Assembly: GCF_000720725.1 (NCBI RefSeq)
Contig: NZ_JOCQ01000044.1
Coordinates: forward strand, 1 to 64,000
From: Streptomyces rimosus subsp. rimosus
GTDB lineage: Bacteria > Actinomycetota > Actinomycetes > Streptomycetales > Streptomycetaceae
DNA: 64,000 nucleotides
Direction: 5' to 3'
This document shows, in pieces, positions 1-8,600 of the stretch. The translations under genes were made by a program, and so were the position numbers. The stretch's first letter is position 1, and every line of letters starts with the position of its first letter. A model generated the notes under the pieces. The model had not been told where the DNA came from and searched no databases. It was given only the letters and a program-made list of their open reading frames with translations.

Positions 1-531
1 CCCGCCCGCCGCCCCGCTTTTCCCGCCGTACGCCCCGCCGCCCGTGTGCGGGCCGAGCCGGCCGACCACCGCGGCGCGCTCCGCGGCCTGCGCCCGGGCC
101 GCGGCCAGCGCCTGGTGGCACTCGCCGACGAAGGCGTCGAAGCCCGGCCGGTCCTCGGGCGGCACCGCGGTACGCAGCAGTGCCATGATCGCGTCGATGC
201 CGGTCACCCGTGTGCCGTCGGGGCGCTCCAGCGCTCCCGCGCGGGCGGCGATCTCGCACTGGAAGCCGTCGGCCTCGACCGGGAGCAGGACCGGGCCGTC
301 CGGGAGGGGCAGCCGCAGCCGGTCGCCGTCGGTCCCGCGTACCGTTCCGGCGCCGCCGCGCAGCCCGTACGCGTCCTCGCGCAGCAGCGTGCTCAGCACC
401 CGCCGCATCAGCTCGTCCTCCGCACCGTCCTCGGCGCCGTCCTCCGGGCGGCCGAGGGGCCCGCCGGTGAGGTCCTCCGGGCCGGAACCGCGCAGCGTGT
501 CCGGTACGCCGTCTCCTGTCACCGCCGTCAC
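1..531 (-). CDS. IucA/IucC-family siderophore synthetase, N-terminal part (cut by window edge)
   Basis: NRPS-independent siderophore synthetases of this family condense a carboxylate such as citrate or a succinylated substrate with an amine or hydroxamate in the cytoplasm. About 177 N-terminal codons are visible; the catalytic centre lies outside the window. Seen here: the typical opening helix (RRVLSTLLREDAYGLRG), a short beta stretch rich in Leu/Pro, the LPVEADGFQCEI stretch, and the helix DAIMALLRTAVPPEDRPGFD. These resemble the family N-terminus, but that is recognition by eye. The GTG start overlaps the stop of the ATP-grasp gene (GTGA at 528-531), so the two are translationally coupled and share the iron box upstream. 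The substrate cannot be told from this fragment. Confidence 0.75.
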   Translation of the reverse strand, partial: MTAVTGDGVPDTLRGSGPEDLTGGPLGRPEDGAEDGAEDELMRRVLSTLLREDAYGLRGGAGTVRGTDGDRLRLPLPDGPVLLPVEADGFQCEIAARAGALERPDGTRVTGIDAIMALLRTAVPPEDRPGFDAFVGECHQALAAARAQAAERAAVVGRLGPHTGGGAYGGKSGAAGG

Positions 532-1796
532 GGCACGATCTCCCAACGGTGGGCGGCCAGGAACTCCCGTACGGCCGCGTCGATACGCTCCTCGTCGCGG
601 CCGGTGGCCCGCAGCACCCCCAGGAAGTCCCGGTTGGTGCGGTACAGCGGATGCCGCTCGCCCGCCTCGCGTAAGGGCCGGTAATCGAGCCGGACGCCGC
701 CCGCTTCCCGTACCTCCGGCTCCGGTGCCGCCTTCAGCACCCCGGCCCGGTCGGCACACACGTACTCCATGCGCACCCGCACGCCGCGCCGCGTCTCCAG
801 GGCCCGCGGCAGCCGCTCCCCCAGGTGGGTACGGAGGATCAGCTCGAAGAGCGGCAGGTCCAGCGCCTCGGCGAGGGCGAGGTCGCACCGGTCGCCGATG
901 GCGCGGTAGTTGACCTCGATGATCCGGGCCCGGCCGCCCTGGTCCACGTATTCGGTGTGGCAGGCGCCGAAGCCGACGCCGAGCGCGCGCAGTTGGGCCA
1001 GTACCTGGTCCGTGCCGGGGCAGGGCGGTTCGGGGAGCAGGCGCAGCCGTTCCTCGATGAAGTGCGGCGGTGGTGAGATGTCCGTGCGGAAGGAGGCGAG
1101 CGGGTGCAGGGTGTGTCCGTCGCCGAGGGTTTCCAGGGTGCGGAGGGTGCCGTCCAGGTACTCCTCCAGGACCAGTGCGGCGCCGGGCCGCCGGGCCCGG
1201 ATCTCGCGGCAGCGGGCGGCCAGTTCCGCGTCGTCCGCCACCAGGAAGACATCCTCACTGGCGACCCCTTCGCGCGGTTTGAGGACGCAGGGGTACGGGA
1301 TGCCGTGGCCGACCGGGCCGTCGTCCGGCGCCAGTTCGGCGGAGCGTACGGCGTCCAGCCCTGCGGAGGCCAGGGCGCGCCGCAGCTCGGCCTTGTTCTT
1401 CGTACGGAGAGCGGCCCGCCAGTCCTTGCCGGGCAGCCCGAAGTAGTCGGCGGCCAGGGCGGCCTGGGTCTGGAGGTGGTCGCTGTTGGTGAAGACTCCG
1501 GCGGGCATCCCAACTCGGCTGGTTCTCGCGGAGGTTAGCGCGACCACGGCACGGAAGTCCTGTACGTCGCACGATACGATGTCCAGCTCGGCGGGCAGCG
1601 GACCGCCACCGCCCCGCTCGCGCGCGCAGCGCCCGTACGCCTCCCGGTGGGCGTCCGGCTGGTCGGTCAGCAGCGCCACGGACAGGCCGAGGCGGGCCGC
1701 GGCCGGCAGGAAGCCTTCCGTGACGGAGTCGGTGGGGTTGCGGGCGAGGAGGATCAGGCCCGCGCGGGCGTCGTTGGGGGGTGCGGCCTCGTTCAC
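528..1796 (-). CDS. ATP-grasp ligase of an iron-regulated siderophore operon
   Basis: A 422-residue ATP-grasp protein, expected to activate a carboxylate as an acyl phosphate and join it to an amine. An N-terminal Rossmann-like half begins LILLARNPTDSVTEGFLPAA. The nucleotide-binding lysine segment is around YPCVLKPREGVASED, the second ATP-binding segment is LVLEEYLDGT, and the metal-binding E-x-N is in IIEVNYRAIGDRCDL. It starts at GTG 1796, only 11 bases from the iron box, so the transcript is leaderless or has a very short leader. Pairing with an IucA/IucC synthetase indicates a siderophore pathway. Amino-acid ligases of this fold also act in other pathways, so the substrate is open. Confidence 0.8.
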   Translation of the reverse strand: MNEAAPPNDARAGLILLARNPTDSVTEGFLPAAARLGLSVALLTDQPDAHREAYGRCARERGGGGPLPAELDIVSCDVQDFRAVVALTSARTSRVGMPAGVFTNSDHLQTQAALAADYFGLPGKDWRAALRTKNKAELRRALASAGLDAVRSAELAPDDGPVGHGIPYPCVLKPREGVASEDVFLVADDAELAARCREIRARRPGAALVLEEYLDGTLRTLETLGDGHTLHPLASFRTDISPPPHFIEERLRLLPEPPCPGTDQVLAQLRALGVGFGACHTEYVDQGGRARIIEVNYRAIGDRCDLALAEALDLPLFELILRTHLGERLPRALETRRGVRVRMEYVCADRAGVLKAAPEPEVREAGGVRLDYRPLREAGERHPLYRTNRDFLGVLRATGRDEERIDAAVREFLAAHRWEIVP

Positions 1797-1806
1797 ACGC
1801 CGAAGA

Positions 1807-1825
1807 TTAGGTTAGGCATACCTAA
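1807..1825 (-). promoter_or_regulatory. Iron box (DmdR1/IdeR/DtxR-type operator)
   Basis: The 19 bases TTAGGTTAGGCATACCTAA match the streptomycete iron-box consensus TTAGGTTAGGCTCACCTAA in all but two central positions. The site lies 11-29 bases upstream of the ATP-grasp start, so an iron-loaded DmdR-type repressor bound here would cover the promoter. The next gene on the other side (LPMO) starts more than 200 bases away and is probably not controlled by it. Confidence 0.9.
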
Positions 1826-2027
1826 CTTTGTCAACTTGCGCCACAGGCCGGGCATCCCGGGGCTTAATCCGTCCTCAGGCCTTCCTTAAGCGGGCCATAA
1901 AGATCGCCGAGAACCGGCTTCCGGGCCCGAATCCGCTGCTCAGCGGGGCTAACGTGCTGATCGCACCGGCGGGATCAGGCGCTCCCGCCGGTGCGCTCCC
2001 CCCGCCCCGACGAAGGAGACCCCCACG

Positions 2028-3050
2028 ATGACCGCTCGCCGCAAGGCCGCCGGTATCGCGCTGACCGGTATCGCCCCCCTGGTGCTCACCGCGCTCACCG
2101 CGACCCCCGCGGTCGCCCACGGCTCGATGACCGACCCGGTCAGCCGGATCTCCGCCTGCTTCGCGGAAGGCCCGGAGCACCCGAAGTCCGCGGCCTGCAA
2201 GGCGATGGTCGCGGCCGGCGGCACCCAGGCCCTGTACGACTGGAACGGCGTACGGGACGGCAACGCCGGCGGGCAGTCCAGGAAGCGCATCCCGGACGGC
2301 AAGCTGTGCAGCGCCAACAGCGCCGAGTACAAGGGGCTGGACCTGCCGCGGGCCGACTGGCCGTCCACCGGGATGCAGGCGGGGAACCACACGTTCCACT
2401 ACAAGGCGACCGCCCCGCACCGCGGCTCCTTCGAGCTGTACATGACCAAGGACGGCTACGACCCCACCAAGCCGCTCAAGTGGTCCGACCTGGAGGCCAA
2501 GCCGTTCGCCAAGGTCACCAACCCGAAGCTGACGGGCGGTGACTACGTCTTCAGCGGCAAGGTGCCCGCCAAGTCGGGACGCCACCTGATCTACAGCATC
2601 TGGCAGCGCTCGGACAGCCCCGAGGCGTTCTACACGTGCTCCGACGTGGTCTTCGGCAAGGACGGCGGAGGCGGGGGCAAGGGCACCGCCCCGGCCGCCG
2701 CCGCACCGAGCGACCGGCAGATCGCGGCGGAGGCGGACAAGTCGTCCATGGACCACATGCACCATGGCTCGCACGGCGCCGCCCCGGCGGCCGGTGCCGA
2801 GGACACGGCGCGGAGCAAGGCGCAGGACGACGGCGCCGCGGGCAACGCGGCGCACCCCAACGGCGGCGCGGCCAAGGAGGTGGACCCGAAGCAGGCCGGT
2901 GACCGGCAGGCGGCCGGCAGCCACCTCGCCGAGACCGGCGGCAACAGCGCGACCGGGCCGCTGGCCATCGGTGGCGCGGCCGTCCTGGCGCTGGGCGCCT
3001 CGGTGCTGTTCACGAGCGCGCGCCGCAAGGCGGCCCGGCAGCGCGGCTGA
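2028..3050 (+). CDS. AA10 lytic polysaccharide monooxygenase with cell-wall sorting signal
   Basis: A 340-residue secreted copper enzyme that oxidatively cleaves polysaccharides such as chitin or cellulose. The signal peptide ends at Ala30 (TPAVA), so His31 becomes the mature N-terminus, as the copper 'histidine brace' requires; His131 (KATAPHRGSF) is the likely second ligand. The AA10 core runs to about residue 215. A disordered Ala/Gly/Pro linker then carries a Met/His cluster (MDHMHHGSHG, 241-250). The C-terminus has LAETG (300-304), a hydrophobic helix and a basic tail: a class E sortase signal. The ATG follows GAAGGAG. Two hairpin terminators follow the gene. Wall anchoring of this enzyme is inferred from the motif alone. 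Confidence 0.88.
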   Translation: MTARRKAAGIALTGIAPLVLTALTATPAVAHGSMTDPVSRISACFAEGPEHPKSAACKAMVAAGGTQALYDWNGVRDGNAGGQSRKRIPDGKLCSANSAEYKGLDLPRADWPSTGMQAGNHTFHYKATAPHRGSFELYMTKDGYDPTKPLKWSDLEAKPFAKVTNPKLTGGDYVFSGKVPAKSGRHLIYSIWQRSDSPEAFYTCSDVVFGKDGGGGGKGTAPAAAAPSDRQIAAEADKSSMDHMHHGSHGAAPAAGAEDTARSKAQDDGAAGNAAHPNGGAAKEVDPKQAGDRQAAGSHLAETGGNSATGPLAIGGAAVLALGASVLFTSARRKAARQRG

Positions 3051-3132
3051 CCCCATTGCCCAACCCGCAGGGCCCTCCCCCCACATCAAGGGCCCACCCT
3101 GTCAGGCCATCCCCCACTGGCCCGCAGGGCCC

Positions 3133-3168
3133 GCCCCGTGAGGTCATCCCCCACTGGCCTCACGGGGC
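3133..3168 (+). terminator. Hairpin terminator after the LPMO gene
   Basis: Perfect 11-bp arms GCCCCGTGAGG and CCTCACGGGGC (3133-3143, 3158-3168). The 15-base stretch CATCCCCCACTGGCC in and before the loop is also present at 3108-3122. Confidence 0.7.
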
Positions 3169-3181
3169 CACCCCCCACACC

Positions 3182-3225
3182 GGCGCCGCCGCCCCCTTCC
3201 CTTCACCTCAGGGGGCGGCGGCGCC
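3182..3225 (+). terminator. Second hairpin terminator
   Basis: Perfect 15-bp arms (GGCGCCGCCGCCCCC at 3182-3196 and its complement at 3211-3225) around a 14-base loop. It lies between the convergent LPMO and SRPBCC genes and may serve both strands. Confidence 0.75.
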
Positions 3226-3315
3226 TTCGCGCCGTCCCGCTCCCGCGCCGCACTCCCCTGTGGTGCGGCGTGGGAGCGGTCCGCGCGCGCCCGGCCGTGC
3301 TCCACCCACGTCGTG

Positions 3316-3858
3316 TCATCTCTCAGCGCCGCGCGCCGGGTTGGAGATTCCCGTTCCGGCGCGGGAATTCCGGGAATCCCCGGAGAGGCGCCGGAGCAGG
3401 CGTACGTACGGACTCCAGCGGGCGGGACGTGCGACCGTCCCCGTACAGGCGAACTCGGCGCGGTCCAGGCTGTCTTCCAGGGCCGCGTCGTGCAGTGGCC
3501 GGTAGGCCAGCGGCCAGCTGAGCCGGGCCGGGCCGCGGGCCCGCATCGCCAGGGTGTGCCGCAGTACCGACCGCCGCTCCCCGAGGGCGTGCGCGGTGTA
3601 TTCGTGGAAGCCGTCGAAACCGCGCGGCCCGCTGAAGGCGAAGCGCACCCAGACGCCCGGGACATAGGCGGCAACCGTGTAACGGACCGGGCCGTGGCCG
3701 CCGGTGGCACCCTCACCGAGAGGGCGGTCCAGCCGCATCGGGGGCCAGTCGCGGCCCGGCCACAGCGGGTCGTCCGCGCCCGCCAGGCCGTCGATCAGGG
3801 CGCCTACGGTGCGCAGCGGCACCGGCAGTTCGCGCTCGTGCACATTGCAGATCCCCAT
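3316..3858 (-). CDS. SRPBCC-family (START-like) protein
   Basis: A 180-residue soluble protein with the layout of SRPBCC hydrophobic-ligand-binding domains: an amphipathic first helix (PLRTVGALIDGLAG), then strands including GPVRYTVAAYVPGVWVRFAF and a central HEYTAHALGERRSVLRHTLA stretch, and a long C-terminal helix (YRPLHDAALEDSLDRAEFA). No catalytic residue can be assigned. The start at ATG 3858 is preceded by GGAGGTG. It is divergent from a TetR gene with a palindrome in between, so that repressor probably controls it. It may bind or modify a small ligand; the family call is by fold pattern only. Confidence 0.65.
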   Translation of the reverse strand: MGICNVHERELPVPLRTVGALIDGLAGADDPLWPGRDWPPMRLDRPLGEGATGGHGPVRYTVAAYVPGVWVRFAFSGPRGFDGFHEYTAHALGERRSVLRHTLAMRARGPARLSWPLAYRPLHDAALEDSLDRAEFACTGTVARPARWSPYVRLLRRLSGDSRNSRAGTGISNPARGAER

Positions 3859-3923
3859 ATCCGTCCACCTCCGAGGACAGCGGGCGTCGGCAGGGCAGGC
3901 TCCGCCCGGGCCCGAAGCCCCTT

Positions 3924-3967
3924 TTGGAGAAGGCCCTCCAATACATTCTGGAGGGTACCCTCCAGAA
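3924..3967. promoter_or_regulatory. TetR operator: perfect 22-bp palindrome plus a second half-matching site
   Basis: A perfect palindrome (arm TTCTGGAGGGT, 3946-3967) lies between the divergent SRPBCC and TetR genes and ends one base before the TetR start codon. A weaker related palindrome with arms TTGGAG/CTCCAA lies at 3924-3941. The GGAGGG that would serve as ribosome-binding site for the TetR gene is inside the palindrome. This looks like an autoregulatory operator pair; the protein-DNA match is inferred from position. Confidence 0.75.
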
Positions 3968-3968
3968 C

Positions 3969-4553
3969 ATGGCCAGACCACCGCTCTTCGACATGTCCCT
4001 GCTCCTGGACGCCGCTGTCCGGCTGGCCGCCGAGGCGGGCCCGGCGGGGGTGACCATGTCCGCGGTCGCCGCGGCCGTCGGCGCGCCGAGCGGATCGGTC
4101 TACCACCGTTTCGCCGGGCGGCCCGCCCTGCTGGCCGAGGTGTGGCTGCGTACGGTCGAGCGCTTCCAGGAGGGGTACTTCGCGGCCCTCCGGTCGGCGC
4201 CGGACCCGCACGCCGCGGGCGCGGCGGCGGCCCGGCACATCGTCGCCTGGAGCCGCGCCCACCCCGAGGAAGCCGCGCTCCTGCTGTACGGTGCCCGGGA
4301 CTTCGGCCGGGACGGCTGGTCCGCCGAACACGCCGAGCGGGCCGACCGGGGCCACCGGCGGGTACGGGACGCGGTCGGCGCCCTCGCGCGGGACCTGGGG
4401 GCGCACACCCCGCAGGACACCGAGCGGGTCTCCCTCGCGGTCATCGACGTACCGCTGTCCCTGGTGCGCCGCCATCTGCGCGGCGGCACCGAACTGCCCG
4501 AGCACGCCGAGGACCTGGCCGAACGGTGCACGGCCGCGCTGCTGGCGGGCTGA
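3969..4553 (+). CDS. TetR-family transcriptional regulator
   Basis: A 194-residue repressor with a typical N-terminal helix-turn-helix (residues ~8-55: DAAVRLAAEAGPAGVTMSAV, then GAPSGSVYHRFAGRPALLAEVW) and an all-helical ligand/dimer domain. ATG 3969 is preferred to an in-frame upstream start at 3924 because that extension would translate the palindromic operator. The gene is divergent from the SRPBCC gene and probably represses both. The ligand is unknown. Confidence 0.9.
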   Translation: MARPPLFDMSLLLDAAVRLAAEAGPAGVTMSAVAAAVGAPSGSVYHRFAGRPALLAEVWLRTVERFQEGYFAALRSAPDPHAAGAAAARHIVAWSRAHPEEAALLLYGARDFGRDGWSAEHAERADRGHRRVRDAVGALARDLGAHTPQDTERVSLAVIDVPLSLVRRHLRGGTELPEHAEDLAERCTAALLAG

Positions 4554-4595
4554 GGCGGGCCGTGGTCGGTGGTCTCCCGTACCACCGGAGAAGCA

Positions 4596-5699
4596 CTACG
4601 GCCCGCGGTACGGCGACCGGCCGTACGGCCGGTCCAGCTTCGCCGCGGGCCGGGCCGCCGCCTCGCCGAAGCGCTCCCGCGCCCGGTCCACGGCGGCCTC
4701 GATGCGGCGCGCCTTGTCCTCGGCCGGGTCGAACGTCAGCTGCCGTACGGCGAGTTCGGCCCGGCACAGGTCCTCCGCCCGCAGCGCCACGGACCGTACG
4801 CGGGCCCGTTGCAGCCCGAGCGCCGCGTGCAGCGCGTACGCCGCGTCCGTCAGCGCCGGTCCGTGCGCGGTCGGTTCGGGCAGCCGCCGGGTGCGTGTCG
4901 TCGTGGAGCGGTCGGCGTAGCGGACGGTGAGGGTGAGCGCGCGGGCCGCCCGGCCGCTGCCGCGCAGCCGGGCGCCGAGGTCGTCCGCGAGCGAGAGCAG
5001 CGCGCGGCGCCGCCGGTCCGGGTCCAGTTCGTCGTGCGCGAAGCGGTGTTCGGCGCCGGTCGAGCGCGCGGCGGCGTTCGGGGTGACCGGGCTCGGGTCG
5101 AGCCCGCGGGCCTTGTCGTACACCGCCCGGCCGGTCTTCGCGCCGAGGATGCGCTGCAGGGTCGCGGGCGGCGCGGCGGCGATCCGGCCGACGCTGTCCA
5201 GCCCGTACGCGCACAGGGCGCGCGCGGTCGCCGGTCCGACGCCGTGCAGCGCGGCGGCCGGTTTGCGGTCGAGGAAGTCCGCGACGGCGTCGCCGGGGAC
5301 CCGGCGCACCTCGCCGGGCGCCGCGCCCTGCGCCGCCATCCGCGCGAGCAGCGGGTTGCCCGCGATGCCGATGGTGCACCGCACCCCGTACCAGGCCAGC
5401 GCCCGCAGCCGGATCAGCTCGGCGATGCCCGCGGCGTCCCGTTCGAAGTAGCGCAGCGCTCCCCGTACGTCGGCCAGCGCGGCATCCGGCGGCAGCGCCT
5501 CGATCACCGGCGTGAACTGGCCGAGCAGCCGCAGGAGGTGGCCGTAGGTCTCCTCGCCGAGCGGAGCGTCCGGGCCGGCGTTCCCCCTTCCACCCGTACC
5601 TCCGTCCGCGCCCTCGCCCCCGGCGGGAGCACGGAACCGTACGTACAGCACCTCGGCGGGCGCGCCGGACCCGCCGCTCACTCCACTCGCCGGCGTCAT
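4596..5699 (-). CDS. ImuB-like (catalytically degenerate) Y-family polymerase homologue
   Basis: A 367-residue DinB/ImuB-like protein encoded directly after dnaE2; its ATG overlaps the dnaE2 stop (ATGA, 5696-5699). Palm/fingers, a thumb with helix-hairpin-helix (AAALHGVGPATARALCAYGL) and a little-finger region (ARALTLTVRYADRSTTTRTRR) can be followed. The active site looks lost: where active Y-family enzymes have DMDAFF near the N-terminus this protein has VRFRAP, and the SIDEAYLDV motif is PPDAALADV, keeping at most one acidic residue. By analogy with mycobacterial ImuB it probably tethers DnaE2 to the beta clamp rather than polymerising. No imuA' is visible nearby. Confidence 0.8.
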   Translation of the reverse strand: MTPASGVSGGSGAPAEVLYVRFRAPAGGEGADGGTGGRGNAGPDAPLGEETYGHLLRLLGQFTPVIEALPPDAALADVRGALRYFERDAAGIAELIRLRALAWYGVRCTIGIAGNPLLARMAAQGAAPGEVRRVPGDAVADFLDRKPAAALHGVGPATARALCAYGLDSVGRIAAAPPATLQRILGAKTGRAVYDKARGLDPSPVTPNAAARSTGAEHRFAHDELDPDRRRRALLSLADDLGARLRGSGRAARALTLTVRYADRSTTTRTRRLPEPTAHGPALTDAAYALHAALGLQRARVRSVALRAEDLCRAELAVRQLTFDPAEDKARRIEAAVDRARERFGEAAARPAAKLDRPYGRSPYRGP

Positions 5700-8600
5700 C
5701 CCGCGCTCCCCGGACTGGCGTGCCACAACTTCCGTCCCGTACCGGCGCCTTCGCCCGCGGGCCGGAGGTCGGCCCAGGGGTGCAGCTCGTAGCCGGTCTC
5801 CAGCCGGATGGTGCGGCCGGCGGCCGGACCGGTTCCGGCCCCGGCAGCGGCGGCCGGAGCCTGGTCCGCCGCCCAGGTCGCCTCGGCCGCGGCCGAGCCC
5901 GCGCGGCCCGGCTCGCTGTGCACCCGGCGCGGCACCGGCTCCGGGACGGGCCGCGGGCCGGGCCCGCCGTCCGCCGTACCGGCCGGGGCCGCCGCCTGTC
6001 CCCCTTCCGCGAGGCGTGCGGTGACCGCCTCCAGGCCGCCTTCGCGCCGCAGTTCGGCCAGCTCGGCCAGGTTCCAGGCGGCGGCGCCGACCACGCTGAA
6101 GCTGCGCGGCCCGCGCCGCTGGACCGTGCCGCGTACGAGCAGCAGCCAGGAGTGGAAGACGGTGTGGGCGCACGCCTCGTGCGAATCGTCGAAGAAGGCG
6201 CAGTCGACCAGGCCCGTGCTGTCGTCGAGGGTGGTGAAGATGACCCGGCGGCCGGAGCGGATCGGCGGGGTCTGGGTGGCCGCCTTGGCCCCGGCGACCA
6301 GCACCGTCTCCCCGTGCTCCACCTCGCGCAGCCGCTTGGCCGGCACCGCCCCCAGCTCCGCGAGGAACTCCCGGTGGTCGCTCATCAGGTGCCGGGTGGT
6401 GTCCATGCCGAGGACGCCCAGCTCGGCGCTGAGCCGTTCGACGTCGCTCAGGTCGGGCAGCCCGGCCGGTTCGACCGCCTCGACGGGCGCGCCGGCGCCG
6501 TCCCCGGCGTCCAGGGGCAGCTGTCCCGCGGCCACGCCGCGCTGCTGACCGTGCAGTTCGGCCAGGTGCAGCAGCAGGTCACGGCGGTTGGCGCCGAAGG
6601 CGTCCAGCGCGCCGACGCGGGCGAGGCGTTCGGCCACCGGGCGGCTGGGGCGGGCCCGCCGCCACAGGTCGGGGAGCGAGGAGTAGGGCTGCCCCTCCTC
6701 GATGCGCCGCGCCTCGGCCTCGCTCATGCCGTGCACGTCGGACAGGGCGAGCCGCAGGCCCCAGACGGCAGGGCCGGCACCGGTCCCGGGGCCCTTCCCC
6801 GCCACCACATCAGACACCAGTTCGATTCGGTGAGCGACCGCCGACCGGTTCACGTCCAACGGCAGCACCGGCACCCCGCGCCGCCGCGCGTCCGCCAGCA
6901 GCAGCCGCTTCGGGTACATGCCCGGGTCGTGGGTGAGCAGCCCGGCGTAGAAGGCCGCCGGGTGGTGCGCCTTGAGCCAGGCGGACTGGTACGTGGGCAC
7001 CGCGAAGGCGACCGCGTGCGCCTTGCAGAAACCGTACGAGCCGAACGCCTCGACGATCTCCCAGGTGCGCTCGACCACCTCGGGCGCGTATCCCCGCAGG
7101 CCGGCCCGCTCCGTGAACCAGGCCCGCACCTGCCCCTGGATCTCCGGCTTGGACAGCGCGCGCCGCTTCTCGTCCGCCTCGCCCCGGTCGCAGCCGGTCA
7201 TGATCCGCAGGATCTCGATGACCTGCTCGTGGAAGACGACCACGCCGTAGGTCTCACGCAGCGGCCCCTCCAGGTCCGGGTGCGGGTAGCGGGCGGGGCT
7301 GCGGCCGTGCCGGGCCTCGATGAAGGGCCGCACCATATCGGCCGAGACCGGCCCGGGGCGGAACAGCGAGATGTCGACCACCAGGTCGTGGAAGGTGGCG
7401 GGCTGGAGCCGGCCGACCAGGTCGCGCTGGCCCGGCGACTCGATCTGGAAGCAGCCGAGCGTCTCGGTGGAGCGGATCAGGCCGTACGTGGCGGGGTCGC
7501 CGGGCGGCACCTGCGCCGGGTCGTCGAGGTCGACGGCACGGCCGGTGACCCGCCCGATCTCGGCGGTCGCGTGCGCCATCGCGGACTGCATCCGCACGCC
7601 CAGCACATCCAGCTTGAGCAGCCCCATCTCCTCCACGTCGTCCTTGTCGAACTGCGACATCGGCAGCGGGGAGCCGCCCTCGCCGTCGCGGTGCGGGATC
7701 TCGCTGCGGGTCGGCACGACGGGCGTACGGGCCAGCAGCGAGGCGTCCGAGAGCAGCACCCCGCACGGGTGCATGGCCATGCCGCGCGGCAGCGCGTCCA
7801 GCGCCTCGACCAGGTCCCACATCGGCCCGTACTTCTCCGCGTCCACACCGCGCAGCTCGGGCAGCTCGGCGAGGGCCGCACGGGCGTCCCGGGCCCGGAT
7901 GTGCGGGAAGGCCTTGGCCAGCCGGTCCACCTCGGCCGGGTCCATGCCCAGCGCGGCGCCCACGTCCCGTACGGCGTGCCGGACCCGGTAGGTCTCGGGC
8001 ATGGCGACGGTGGCGACCCGCTCGGTGCCGAACCGGTCGAAGATCGCGCGGTAGACCTCCAGGCGGCGCGCGGACTCCACGTCGATGTCGATGTCGGGCA
8101 GCACCGCGCGGCGCTTGGACAGGAAGCGCTCCATCAGCAGCCGCTGTTCGACCGGGTCGGCGTGGGCGATGCCCAGCAGGTGGTTGACCAGCGAGCCCGC
8201 GCCCGAGCCGCGCGCGGTGACCCGGATGCCCAGGTCCCGGGTGTCCTGGACGACCTGGGCGACGGTCAGGAAGTACGAGGCGAAGCCGTGGTGCTCGATG
8301 ATGTCCAGTTCGTGGTCCATCCGCTGCCAGTACTCACGGCGGCGGTCGTAGCCGCGCAGCACCATCCCGGCGGCGCAGCGGGAGCGCAGCACCCGTCCGG
8401 CGGTGCGGCGCGCGGCGCCGACCAGGCGGGGTTCGGGGAAGTGGACGGTGCCCAGCCCGATGTCGTCCTCGGGGTCGACCCGGCACCGCGCGGCCGTCTC
8501 CTCGGTCATCTCCAGCAGCCGCCGCGCGGTGCCGGGCCCGAGGCCGGCCGCCTCGGCGACCCGTTCGGCCGTACGGGCCATCGCGGTCGCGTCCTTGAGC

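Noticed and set aside
3924..3968. An extended TetR start at 3924
   Set aside because: The extension would translate the palindromic operator, and the product without it aligns better with the usual short N-terminus of the family.
4596..5699. An active DNA polymerase IV (DinB)
   Set aside because: The catalytic metal-binding residues near the N-terminus and the SIDE glutamate are replaced, so it was called ImuB-like instead.
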